Shown: positions 9,079 to 17,310, counted from the stretch's first letter. The stretch is DNA of 64,000 nucleotides from Methanoflorens sp963701995 (GCA_963701995.1 OY969693.1:1798001-1862000); one strand, 5' to 3'. Translations and numbers: made by a program. The notes: a model not told the origin generated them from the letters alone.

Positions 9079-9831
9079 ATGAATTCGGCAATGCTGATTT
9101 TAGGCTGCATTACGCCTGAGGAAATATCAGTGGCCGCCGATCTGGCCATACTTCTAGTAGCTTTTATTAGCGTGGTTACGTTCTTGTTATGGAGATTACT
9201 CAACATACGAAGCAGCAAGGGGGTTCTCGCACTAGCGATTTCCCCTCCTAGCGTTTCGTCTCCGTTAATCACATTCGGACACAGAGATCCCGCTGCCGCC
9301 ACACCGGACGTTGCCAACATTGAGCAACCGATTTTGCCCGTCTTAGTCCTTATACAATATTCTTTGCTAAACGCCGACATTTTTCCAGAAATACTCGGAG
9401 ATGCTTCTCTGCAAATCAAACACCTTGCAACTGGCAATAAATATCAGCTGAGTCCCCGAATGACTTCCAAAGCTGATATGCCGACTGAGAAAACCAATCG
9501 AGAAACAAGACTAGTGGCAACCGCACCTTTTAGAGAACTTTTGCTTAAGCCTCGAACAGATGAGCAAATTTGGTTATTCTTTGTCCCCATTGAGGAACGG
9601 GATTTGTCACTTGGTAACGTAGCCTCTGGCGATTATGAGGCAATATTGAAGCTTAAGAAACGAAAATTTTGGTGGGTTGAAGAGGCTGTGGTCTTGAAGT
9701 TCACGGTCGAAGAAGCATTTGCTGGATTTATGCAGAGCGTCACTATCATACTAAAGATTCCCGAAGCAGGTCTTTCAGTCATTTGCAACAAAAAATGGTG
9801 GCAATTTTGGAAAAGAAAGCTACCGCTTTAG
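9079..9831 (+). CDS. Hypothetical membrane-anchored protein of the integrated element
   Basis: A 250-residue ORF with one strong transmembrane segment near residues 20-43 (ADLAILLVAFISVVTFLLW). A soluble region of about 200 residues follows, mixing strands and helices and ending in a Trp/Lys-rich tail (KKWWQFWKRK). No family recognised. It is divergent from the replication gene and separated from its next neighbour by a 600-base non-coding stretch. Base composition is AT-rich like the rest of the element. A surface or membrane-associated mobile-element function is possible but not shown. Confidence 0.6.
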   Translation: MNSAMLILGCITPEEISVAADLAILLVAFISVVTFLLWRLLNIRSSKGVLALAISPPSVSSPLITFGHRDPAAATPDVANIEQPILPVLVLIQYSLLNADIFPEILGDASLQIKHLATGNKYQLSPRMTSKADMPTEKTNRETRLVATAPFRELLLKPRTDEQIWLFFVPIEERDLSLGNVASGDYEAILKLKKRKFWWVEEAVVLKFTVEEAFAGFMQSVTIILKIPEAGLSVICNKKWWQFWKRKLPL

Positions 9832-10435
9832 CAAATGAAGTAAATGTTTCTTTGTTAGTATCTAGCACGTTTTAGCGACGAAGATATTGCGATACTGCGA
9901 GATCGAAGCTCATGCGGCATCGCTGAAAAGTTCAGCCCGACTTAATCCATTTGCTAAATAGAAGACTTACCCTAGATCAGCCTTTTTGAGCAAATAAACG
10001 AGCTAAAAGCAAATAAGCAACGATTGAACGTAAATTTGATTCGCAAAAACAAGCAAGTAACGACAGTTAGCAAAAAATTGACGAATTTTTGGACATCAAC
10101 CGTCAAAAAATCCGTTTTTTCGTTGCAGCTTCGTTTTGATGATTAGGCAGGCCGCACTGGGACGTGACGGGGATAGGCATATATTTCGTAGAAAACAGTT
10201 TTTCATTATGTATGTGGGGGGGCGCGTAGCAATTTTTGGGCAGGCCCCTGAACCGCGAGTAATGAAGTTATGCGTCTAATGCTTGTGTCTTGAACTTGGA
10301 GCTGTGTCCCACCCCAAGTGGTTTTGAGGGTCGTTGTTCGCTTCACGTAAAACTCGCGAATCTTTAGAGCGCGAAGATCCTTGTCCGACAGCAGCTTACA
10401 AAGCGGCGTGCGCTCGACAGCTTAATGTCTCAAAA
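9832..10435. other. AT-rich non-coding region with short repeats, candidate replication origin or regulatory region
   Basis: A 600-base stretch with no credible gene. The motif AGCAAATAA or close variants recurs at about 9829, 9952 (inverted, TTTGCTAAAT), 9989, 10007, 10053 (GCAAGTAA) and 10069 (AGCAAAAAA). An imperfect 14-base inverted repeat follows at 10081-10094 and 10102-10115 (12 of 14 positions match, 7-base spacer), flanked by T and A tracts. Repeats plus a hairpin next to a replication gene suggest an origin or regulator-binding region. This is inference. Confidence 0.4.
10081..10115. repeat. Imperfect inverted repeat in the candidate origin region
   Basis: Arms ACGAATTTTTGGAC and GTCAAAAAATCCGT pair at 12 of 14 positions around a 7-base spacer. 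The arm is followed by TTTTTT, so a terminator-like hairpin is an alternative reading. Confidence 0.45.
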
Positions 10436-10897
10436 TTAGCCATTACACTTCTCATCTATAGCTGTCTGATCAGCTTCCAATTCCCTCAATTGCCCTTCCA
10501 AACGTTCGATTTCTGAAGTAACATTGGCGAGAGATCTAGAGATAGTAACCATTTTCGCCTTCCTTTGCTTAACGAGTGAATTGACAAAGACGCGGCGTGA
10601 TTCTCCGGCTAATTGCTTTATCTCTTCTTCAACCTCAGTGCATTCTCGGTCAAATTCCGCTAAACGTTGTTTGGCTTGTCGGATAGCATCTGCTGCGTCG
10701 TCCAAAGCGCGATTAATTATGTCTGCAGCTTCTTCTTCTGAAGTATCTGCGTTCACTTGCAGATTTATGAAGCTTGCTGCTTCATTCACCATTCTCGTGA
10801 GTTCTTTTTCTACGTTGTAAGATTTGCGCTGCGTTAGATCCGTATAACGTCCAAGCCAGTAGGTCAAACGCTCGTTTTCGTGTGTTGGATCCTTCAT
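10436..10897 (-). CDS. Coiled-coil hypothetical protein
   Basis: A 153-residue, mostly helical and highly charged protein with heptad character through about residues 55-150 (IRQAKQRLAEFDRECTEVEE, then SEIERLEGQLRELEADQTAI). No enzyme motif or membrane segment is seen. The ATG is preceded by an AAGGAA stretch. It lies in the same direction as, and downstream of, the AbiJ-like gene, with about 155 bases between them. Function unknown; a structural or partner role for a neighbouring mobile-element or defence gene is possible. Confidence 0.65.
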   Translation of the reverse strand: MKDPTHENERLTYWLGRYTDLTQRKSYNVEKELTRMVNEAASFINLQVNADTSEEEAADIINRALDDAADAIRQAKQRLAEFDRECTEVEEEIKQLAGESRRVFVNSLVKQRKAKMVTISRSLANVTSEIERLEGQLRELEADQTAIDEKCNG

Positions 10898-11052
10898 TTT
10901 CGTTCCTTTGTTCTGCGAGTTGACCTTTGAGAAGGGCAGTGATTAGTCCAATAGATGCAAGATGTAGCCACAGAGAATTATCAAATGAAAATACGAGTCA
11001 TCAACGTTTGATCTCGGGAGCGATATCTTGGTAGCCTTCCTATGGATTTAAT

Positions 11053-11949
11053 TCATTTTTCAGCGCCATTGGCTAGCACGCCGGCCTTGACTGCTTTTGG
11101 GAACAGGTAATTCACAAAAGCGGAGCAAGAGACCAACATAAACTGTGCATCTTCTAGGTTTAAGTTTGGTTCATCGAGCAATGCATGGCGTATGCCATTT
11201 GCGTCACTGGTGTACCCATACAAGCTGCTGAAGGCCTGACGCAGGGCGCCATGTAGTTTTATTTTGCCAGCTCGTTCTATTTTGTTCAATGCGTCCCCTA
11301 GAGTTGCTTTTTCTCCTGCAATTTTTACACAGATTGACTCGACAGCACTAATTGACTCTTTGATTGAATTTCGATAGACGAGATCGCCGAGTCTCTCTCG
11401 GTCGGACAATAGTTTTAAGGCGTCTCGCAAATGTATGTGAGCCCCTCTAAGCGCCGGAAGGGTCGTAGTAGTGTTCAAAGCCTCTTCGACTGCGCCACGT
11501 TCTTCAGTAGATGCAATAGGTGCAATGACTCCTGAGACGAAACGGTAGCCTGAACGCTCTTCTTCTAGGAGCTTGTTGGACTCTTCCATGAAACGAGCAC
11601 TAATGTCTGCGTTTGGGTACTCGTTTGCGATGAATTCTATGAAATCGTAGACCTGGAACCATTTGAATTTAGAGAATAAACCCCTCAGCTGGAGACAATA
11701 CACAGGCCAAACGTCGACGATGAGGCTCCACATAGGTTGCTTGAAGAATTCATCCTGCAATCTTCGTGAAAACGATTTCGTAGAGTCTTTATTGTCTTCC
11801 TGCGCGGCATCTTGCCAAAAATACTTGTCTAGAGCGTTCCAAATGCGATTTCGCAAATCATCATCAATATCGTCGATCTGAACAAACGTTTTTACCGGTG
11901 TTTGCCCTTGCCTTTGGGAGAATGGAAGTTTGGGGTCTTCAGGGCTCAT
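11053..11949 (-). CDS. AbiJ-like abortive-infection protein with C-terminal HEPN-like domain
   Basis: A 298-residue protein resembling the AbiJ-NTD4 plus Abi C-terminal architecture. The N-terminus has the family pattern FSQRQGQTPVKTFVQIDDID followed by DLRNRIWNAL. The C-terminal half (about 165-285) is a helical domain with ALRGAHIHLRDALKLLSDRE and a conserved GIRHALLDE, the R-H pair expected of a HEPN ribonuclease-type site. Such proteins are thought to kill or arrest phage-infected cells by RNA cleavage. It lies between the replication module and the integrase, consistent with defence cargo. The family call is from memory of the patterns, not a search. Confidence 0.72.
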   Translation of the reverse strand: MSPEDPKLPFSQRQGQTPVKTFVQIDDIDDDLRNRIWNALDKYFWQDAAQEDNKDSTKSFSRRLQDEFFKQPMWSLIVDVWPVYCLQLRGLFSKFKWFQVYDFIEFIANEYPNADISARFMEESNKLLEEERSGYRFVSGVIAPIASTEERGAVEEALNTTTTLPALRGAHIHLRDALKLLSDRERLGDLVYRNSIKESISAVESICVKIAGEKATLGDALNKIERAGKIKLHGALRQAFSSLYGYTSDANGIRHALLDEPNLNLEDAQFMLVSCSAFVNYLFPKAVKAGVLANGAEK

Positions 11950-11950
11950 T

Positions 11951-12236
11951 TTACTCTCGCATACAAATAACTGAACTAGACTGTTTGTTTTGATGTCGGA
12001 TAAACTTTTTCAGGAGGACAGCACAGATGAGAACGTGCCCCCAGGCACTCAGATAAATATCATAAGCGTACTCAGGCAGCGGATGCTTGTAAAACAGCCA
12101 ATCAATGCCAGAAACTCCGTGAGTCATAATGTAGTTCTTGTTTGACTGATCCACTTCCGTAAATGGGTCTGCTGCTCACAAAGTGTTTTGAGATCTGGAA
12201 AATGACCCGACATCAAGATCTATTCTAGTGACGCAG
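11951..12236 (-). pseudogene. Decayed C-terminal fragment of a second tyrosine integrase
   Basis: An open frame (11951-12154) begins DQSNKNYIMTHGVSGIDW and continues YKHPLPEYAYDIYL, matching the C-terminus of the intact integrase next door at 27 of 40 positions by my count. Homology continues upstream in another frame (GHFPDLKTLCEQQTHLRKW, about 12152-12212). One G is missing near 12151-12153 relative to the intact gene, so the copy is frameshifted. It abuts the intact gene's stop codon. The divergence means a different integrase rather than a fresh duplication. Confidence 0.82.
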
Positions 12237-13529
12237 TTAGATTGTCAAGTCGACATTTCCCCAGTATTTCATGTAGATGTCATACACATGCTCGGGCAGC
12301 GGATGCTTGTAGTGCTTCCAATCAACTCCGCTAACTCCGTGTGTTAAAACATACGCTCGGTTTGACTGATCCCATTGGATAACGTCGCCATGCTGCTCCG
12401 CAAATTTTCGCAAATCTCCAAGCACAAAATGCCCTTCAAAGTGCGACATCGGGATTTTCTGACGCTTCATCCACATTTGGAAGCTATGATATCCAAACGC
12501 GCTTTCCTCGTTCTTACAGTCGCAAAGCACTGCTTGCATAGCTTCGACTACCTGCGAATGAAGGGGCACGTAGTGTTGCATCCGAATCTTATCTTGCGAC
12601 GGGTCGACGGTGAGTACAGGTTTTTCGGACTGCAACGCTTCCCGAAACTGTCCGACAGTCAGCTTCGCAATCGTCGATACACTTCGCTGCCCTGTGAGCG
12701 CACCGAAAATAACGAATGCGTTATACTGAGCTGCCCTTTCGGCGCCAATGTCTCCACGTTCTTCGGCGTGCTTGATGTAACGGAGAACGTTTTCGATATC
12801 ATCCTTGGTGACAATTCGCTCAGTTACGTTTTTGCGTTCTTTGACCGTTTTCGGACGCTCTAAGTAGGGAGAGAAACTCTGGTATCGTGGTTTAGAATGT
12901 GTCGTGGCGAGAAACTTTAGGAACGACGTTGCGAAGCCGAGTACTTTAGAGTGTGAATCGGCTGACTCGTACTTGTTAAGCACGTTTTGTCTGAATTCCT
13001 TCAGGCTATGCGGCGAAACCTCTCCCTTTGTAGACTTCCATAACTCTATTGAAGCTCGCTCTATCCAATCCTGCGATTTTTTAGCGAGCCGTTCTTTCCT
13101 GTGAGCTGTAAAGCCATTAAGGTCAGATTTTGAAAAACTGAGTTGTAGCTCGTCAGATGTGGCCTGTTCGCGAATTTCTTGCGTTTCAGCGGGGTTGTAA
13201 ATAGGTTTTTCGTAAGTCTCTAGAATATCTTTAACGGCTTCTATTGTTTCAACGTCAACCGTCCTTATTTTTTGAGCTTTGTGCCACGCGCTTCGCACAC
13301 TCTCGTCCAAATGAGCATAGTCCTCGTCCTCGTCTGCTATCAGCTCTTCTGTGCTAAATTCGAGGCCTTCGTCGAGCGACCCGTCAGGGAGTCTGGTGTG
13401 GACGATAATTCCGCCACCGTAGTCGACGATGACAGTTTCTGGCGGTTCTTTTTCGTTTTCGTCATTTTCAGCAGAAGTTGGCAACTCATGAGAAGTTGGC
13501 AACTTTTCTTCGTCATCATCCGCCACCAT
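12237..13529 (-). CDS. int: Tyrosine recombinase / integrase next to tRNA-Val
   Basis: Site-specific recombinase expected to insert the element at the adjacent tRNA gene. Counting from the ATG at 13529 (430 residues), the N-terminal third is acidic and helical and a SAM-like core-binding region follows. The catalytic domain has Arg-I in LTGQRS (about 279-283), Arg-II in GDLRKFAEQ (about 371-379) and the C-terminal HGVSGVDWKHYKHPLPEHVY with probable nucleophile Tyr about 407. An AGAGG lies 7 bases before this ATG. The frame stays open back to 13610 through the 3' half of the tRNA gene, as in integrases whose attP lies inside or at the edge of the gene. Confidence 0.9.
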   Translation of the reverse strand: MVADDDEEKLPTSHELPTSAENDENEKEPPETVIVDYGGGIIVHTRLPDGSLDEGLEFSTEELIADEDEDYAHLDESVRSAWHKAQKIRTVDVETIEAVKDILETYEKPIYNPAETQEIREQATSDELQLSFSKSDLNGFTAHRKERLAKKSQDWIERASIELWKSTKGEVSPHSLKEFRQNVLNKYESADSHSKVLGFATSFLKFLATTHSKPRYQSFSPYLERPKTVKERKNVTERIVTKDDIENVLRYIKHAEERGDIGAERAAQYNAFVIFGALTGQRSVSTIAKLTVGQFREALQSEKPVLTVDPSQDKIRMQHYVPLHSQVVEAMQAVLCDCKNEESAFGYHSFQMWMKRQKIPMSHFEGHFVLGDLRKFAEQHGDVIQWDQSNRAYVLTHGVSGVDWKHYKHPLPEHVYDIYMKYWGNVDLTI

Positions 13530-13557
13530 TTTAGCCTCTAAATCAGAAAAAGAACGA

Positions 13558-13631
13558 TGGGCTCGGCCGGATTTGAACCGGCGACCTCCGCCGTGTGAAG
13601 GCGACGTCATAACCGCCTAGACCACGAGCCC
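13558..13631 (-). tRNA. tRNA-Val (CAC)
   Basis: Minus-strand cloverleaf: acceptor GGGCTCG pairs with CGAGCCC, T-arm GCCGG-TTCAAAT-CCGGC, anticodon stem TCGCC/GGCGG, loop TTCACAC giving anticodon CAC. Discriminator base is A and CCA is not encoded. It is the likely integration target of the adjacent integrase, whose gene starts about 30 bases past the tRNA 3' end in the same direction. Confidence 0.95.
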
Positions 13632-13655
13632 TGCTTCTCACGTCCTTTGCAAAAC

Positions 13656-13668
13656 AGATAAGTTTATC
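13656..13668. promoter_or_regulatory. Near-palindromic TATA element between tRNA-Val and the methyltransferase
   Basis: AGATAAGTTTATC is about 30 bases upstream of the tRNA 5' end on the minus strand and about 75 bases upstream of the plus-strand methyltransferase start. It could serve either direction. Confidence 0.5.
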
Positions 13669-13739
13669 GTTCGGCTCATACTCATTTTGTTACAGAAACC
13701 GCGAGGAAAGCCGTTTTCGGGCTCCTCCGACGGCGCATC

Positions 13740-14618
13740 ATGCACAACAACTATAAATCGACTGAGTTTTCTGACATTGATCTCAGCCGCTGGAAGGACT
13801 ACGACGACGTCATTCTCGACTCTTTATGGCTGCTCGGCCCGCGAGGCAAGACCGGGCCGCACGTCGGGGACTACTGGGGCAACTTCATCCCCCAGATTCC
13901 GTATCAGGTCTTGACCCGTTTCACGAAGCGCGGTGAGGCCGTCGTCGACCTCTTTAGCGGCATGGGCACGACGCTTATCGAGTGCAAACGGCTCGGTAGA
14001 GCCGGACTCGGCGTTGAGATCGATCCGGGCGTGGCAGAACGCTCGCTGGAACGAATAAACAGCGCAGAAAACCTGTACAACGTTCCGGTCGCCGTGCTTG
14101 TGGGTGACTCAACGACAGCGCTTGCGGCGAAGCGTGTGCGCGCTACGCTTAGGGAATGGAACGTCAATGCGGCTGACTGCGTCATCTTGCATCCGCCCTA
14201 TCACGATATAATCCGCTTCAGTGAGCTCGAGGGCGATCTGTCGCGCGTGCCAACGGAAGCAGCTTTCTTGGATAAGATCGGTCTGGTCGCGCGACACGCG
14301 TATGACCTGCTCAAACCGGCCGGGTTCATGGCGCTCGTGATCGGTGACAAGTACGTGGACTCGCGGCTCGTCCCGCTCGGATTTATGTGCATGCAGCGCT
14401 GCGTGGATGCAGGCTTTGTGCTCAAAGCCATCAACGTCAAGGAGATCATCAACAACGAACGCGGCAAGGGAAAGAACGGTAACCTATGGAAGTACCGCGC
14501 GCTCGTGGGCGGCTTTTATCTGTTCAAGCACGAGTACGTGATGATCTTTCGTAAGCCCGCGGCGAGCAGGCGCGCACCTAAAGCCGAAAGCCTAAAGCCT
14601 AAAGATGCCGCGCCATAA
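13740..14618 (+). CDS. DNA methyltransferase of the N4/N6 (PF01555-like) family
   Basis: A 292-residue amino-methyltransferase. SAM motif I is VVDLFSGMGTTLIECKRLGR (about residues 63-82), followed by GLGVEIDPG. The catalytic tetrapeptide is HPPY (in VILHPPYHDIIRF) in place of the common D/S/NPPY. C-terminal strands GFMALVIGDKYVD and EYVMIFRKP match the family. No restriction nuclease lies beside it, so it may be an orphan or regulatory methylase, or an RNA-directed relative. It runs convergent to korB with a 20-base overlap. GC content is visibly higher than in the element on the other side of the tRNA. Confidence 0.82.
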   Translation: MHNNYKSTEFSDIDLSRWKDYDDVILDSLWLLGPRGKTGPHVGDYWGNFIPQIPYQVLTRFTKRGEAVVDLFSGMGTTLIECKRLGRAGLGVEIDPGVAERSLERINSAENLYNVPVAVLVGDSTTALAAKRVRATLREWNVNAADCVILHPPYHDIIRFSELEGDLSRVPTEAAFLDKIGLVARHAYDLLKPAGFMALVIGDKYVDSRLVPLGFMCMQRCVDAGFVLKAINVKEIINNERGKGKNGNLWKYRALVGGFYLFKHEYVMIFRKPAASRRAPKAESLKPKDAAP

Positions 14619-15459
14619 GCTTGTCGACGTCGATATCATCGATCGGCACACGTGCGAGGGGCTCGGCGTTCAAGGAACGGTATTCGTCGTCAAACGTCGG
14701 CTTGTCGGTCTCATACAGGACCCCGATAGGTATCTTGTCTCCGGCTTCCTGCGCTTTTGTCAGCGCGAGCTCGTAATCGGTGTAGTCATACTCGGTCTCC
14801 TCGAGCTTGTACACGTGGTCGTTCCACCACTTCCAGGTGTTGACGTGGTTGAATGTGACGCACGGCTGTCCGATGTCAACGAGCGAGAATCCCTTGTGCT
14901 GGATCGCCTTAACCATAAGCTCGCTGAGGTGCTTGTTCTCGCCGCTAAAGCCGCGTCCGACAAAGGTCGCCCCTGCGAGCAGCGTGAGTGGCAGTGGCGT
15001 GACAGGCGACGCGACGACGCCCTCAGGGGCCACCTTCCACTTGGTGCCCTTGAAGCTCGTCGGCGACGGCTGGCCGGTCGTGAGGCCGTAGACCTGGTTG
15101 TCGTGCACGAACACCGTGATGTCGATGTTGCGCCGCGCCGCGTGCAACAGGTGGCCGAGCCCCTCGCCATACGTGTCACCGTCACCCGCGTGCACGATGA
15201 CCGTAAGGTCGCCGTTCGCGAGTTTCACCCCCTGAGCCACCGGGATTGATCTGCCGTGCAGGCTGTGGAGCACGTACGTGTTAATCCAGTAGCTGAGGTT
15301 TCCGGAGCACCCGATGCCGCACACGATCGCCGTCGTATGGGGGGCGAGGTCCATGCTCGCGTACGCGGCTTTCATCGCGTTCCAGATCCCGAAGTTTCCG
15401 CACCCCGGACACCAGGTGGGCCACGTGCCGGGCACGTCGTAGCGATGCACGTCTGCCAT
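14599..15459 (-). CDS. korB: 2-oxoacid:ferredoxin oxidoreductase, beta subunit
   Basis: TPP-binding beta subunit that, with the fused gamma-alpha chain, oxidatively decarboxylates a 2-oxoacid to acyl-CoA and reduces ferredoxin. The 286 residues begin MADVHRYDVPGTWPTWCPGC, then show GIGCSGNLSYW and the TPP/Mg motif GDGDTYGEGLGHLLHAARRN followed by DNQVYGLTTGQPSPTS. The start at 15459 is chosen because GGAGGTG lies just upstream, at the end of korA. It overlaps or abuts the korA stop, so the pair is an operon. The substrate (2-oxoglutarate, pyruvate or other) cannot be told. Confidence 0.92.
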   Translation of the reverse strand: MADVHRYDVPGTWPTWCPGCGNFGIWNAMKAAYASMDLAPHTTAIVCGIGCSGNLSYWINTYVLHSLHGRSIPVAQGVKLANGDLTVIVHAGDGDTYGEGLGHLLHAARRNIDITVFVHDNQVYGLTTGQPSPTSFKGTKWKVAPEGVVASPVTPLPLTLLAGATFVGRGFSGENKHLSELMVKAIQHKGFSLVDIGQPCVTFNHVNTWKWWNDHVYKLEETEYDYTDYELALTKAQEAGDKIPIGVLYETDKPTFDDEYRSLNAEPLARVPIDDIDVDKLMARHL

Positions 15460-15460
15460 T

Positions 15461-17185
15461 TCAGAGCACCTCCTTGATGCGAGTGTAGAGTTCGTCCGCA
15501 AAGAACGCCCGTCCGTCGTACCGCAAGATGGTGTGATCAGGCCTGATCTGCGCGTGCTCTTTGAGGAGGCTGCCGAGCTGCGCTCCCCGGTTGTTTTCGA
15601 TCAAGATAACGCGAGTCCCCTCAAGGCGCTCTTTCACCAGTTGCGAGGGGAAGGGGCTCATAAACACGACCTGGAGGAACCCGAGATCAACGCGGTCATT
15701 CGCTCGCAGAAGGTCCATCGCGTCGAGGATCGCTCCCTTCGTCGAGCCCCAGCCAACGAGCACCGTCTTCGTTCCGGGGTTGCCGTGGAACTTGATCCCG
15801 TGGACGAGTGTGGCGGCCGTGAAGTACTTCCGGCACCGTTTGTCGACGAGCGTTGCGACCACAGGGGCGTCTTCCGAGAAATAGCCACGCTCGTCGTGCT
15901 CATCACTGTTTGAGTTGAATATGCCACCCGGCAGTCCCGGAACGGTTCGCGTCGACACGCCGCTAGGTGTCGCCTCATAGCGCTTGAAATCGGGTGGTAC
16001 CTCGCCTGCTGTGAGCAGCAAGCCGCGGTCAACGCGCAGCCCTTCGGTTGCGAACGGCTCTTCCGCGAAAAACGACGTCGCCAGGTGCTTGTCGGTGAGA
16101 ACGAGCACGGGCGTTTGCAGCGTGTCAGCGAGATTGAACGCCCTGAACGTTTCGTAGAAACACTCTGCGGGGTCGCCCGGCGCGAGCACGACCCTGAAGA
16201 AGTCTCCCTGAGACGCGTGGAGGCAGAACCGCAGGTCGCCTTGGGCCGTTCGCGTCGCGAGCCCGGTGGAAGGGCCGGGGCGCTGACCTTCGACAACGAC
16301 CAGCGGGTTCTCGGTCGCCCCCGCGAGGCCGAGCCCCTCAACCATGAGCGAAAAGCCACCCCCCGAGGTCGCCACCATCGAACGAGCGCCCGCAAAACTG
16401 GCCCCAACGGCGAGGTTGATCCCCGCGATTTCATCCTCCGGCTGTATCATCACCACGCCGTACTCGCGCGCTTGTGTGGCCATGTACGTCATAATGGTGT
16501 GCGTCGGCGTCATCGGGTAGATGGCGATGAACTTCATCCCGGCTTTGAGGGCGCCCATGCAGATCGCGTCATTCCCGGTCAGAGTCATCCGTGGCGGCCC
16601 TCCGACTGGGGTCAGCCCGCCCTTATACGGCTCCGAGTACGTACGGGCGACGTAGTCGTATCCCGCCCGTGCCGCGCCCACGTTTTGTTCGACGATTTTT
16701 TCGCCTTTGCTTCCAAACGCGTCTTCGATGGCCGTGTTTAATAGGCTAAGCTCATAACCGATCAGGCCGACAGAGGCGCCCATCGCGGCCATGTTTATGG
16801 CCACCTTCGGAAGGTGCAGGTCCGCCATGAGCTGCGCGAGCGGCACGTCACACAGGGTAACGTCTTCGCGCGCTGGCGCAACGTCGGAATTTGCCGCGTC
16901 GTAAAGAAGCAAACCTCCCGGGACTAAATCGTCCAGATCCAGTGTGATCGTCTCGGCATTCAGCGCCACAAGGACGTCGACGGGCCGGGTAGGAGCCCGT
17001 ATCTGCTGCGCGGCTATCCTGACCTGAAAGGTGTTATGGCCACCGCGGATTAGTGAAGGGTATTCGGTGTGTGCAACGACGTGGTAACCGCCTTTGATAA
17101 ACGCTTTTGAGAAGATCTCCCCGACCGTCATGATGCCGTATCCGGCTTCGCCTCCAATCTTCCAATTCAGTTCACTATTGCTCAT
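15461..17185 (-). CDS. korA: 2-oxoacid:ferredoxin oxidoreductase, fused gamma-alpha subunit
   Basis: A 574-residue chain with the gamma domain first (KIGGEAGYGIMTVGEIFSKA through about residue 180) and then the alpha/PYR domain. The latter includes GNDAICMGALKAG, MTPTHTIMTYMA, the cofactor-proximal QPEDEIAGINLAVGASFAGA and VVEGQRPGPSTGLATRTAQG. This fused architecture is the two-subunit type known from Sulfolobus, haloarchaea and aerobic bacteria. Methanogens more usually carry four-subunit enzymes with their own ferredoxin domain. ATG 17185 has GGAGG about 7 bases upstream; an in-frame extension to 17275 exists but lacks family sequence. The gene and its partner are GC-rich. Confidence 0.93.
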   Translation of the reverse strand: MSNSELNWKIGGEAGYGIMTVGEIFSKAFIKGGYHVVAHTEYPSLIRGGHNTFQVRIAAQQIRAPTRPVDVLVALNAETITLDLDDLVPGGLLLYDAANSDVAPAREDVTLCDVPLAQLMADLHLPKVAINMAAMGASVGLIGYELSLLNTAIEDAFGSKGEKIVEQNVGAARAGYDYVARTYSEPYKGGLTPVGGPPRMTLTGNDAICMGALKAGMKFIAIYPMTPTHTIMTYMATQAREYGVVMIQPEDEIAGINLAVGASFAGARSMVATSGGGFSLMVEGLGLAGATENPLVVVEGQRPGPSTGLATRTAQGDLRFCLHASQGDFFRVVLAPGDPAECFYETFRAFNLADTLQTPVLVLTDKHLATSFFAEEPFATEGLRVDRGLLLTAGEVPPDFKRYEATPSGVSTRTVPGLPGGIFNSNSDEHDERGYFSEDAPVVATLVDKRCRKYFTAATLVHGIKFHGNPGTKTVLVGWGSTKGAILDAMDLLRANDRVDLGFLQVVFMSPFPSQLVKERLEGTRVILIENNRGAQLGSLLKEHAQIRPDHTILRYDGRAFFADELYTRIKEVL

Positions 17186-17300
17186 CACGCCTCCAATATC
17201 GCTCGCGCCCGCGCCGACGTCGTTCGTCAGCTGTTGAGTCGCCGTCCGGTCCAACACCGTGCCGAACGAGAGCACGACTCTATAAGACTCGTCGCGAGTG

Positions 17301-17310
17301 ATATATCTTT
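17301..17310 (-). promoter_or_regulatory. TATA box of the korAB operon
   Basis: Minus-strand AAAGATATAT, with a start expected near 17275 and a leader of about 90 bases before the korA ATG at 17185. Confidence 0.55.

Noticed and set aside
1..13500. Second copy of the tRNA-Val 3' half marking the far end of the element
   Set aside because: Read by eye I found no convincing repeat of the tRNA 3' sequence in this part of the window, so no att site is called.
14605..15249. Long plus-strand frames across korB and korA (up to 214 codons)
   Set aside because: They are antisense shadows created by high GC in strongly supported oxidoreductase genes.
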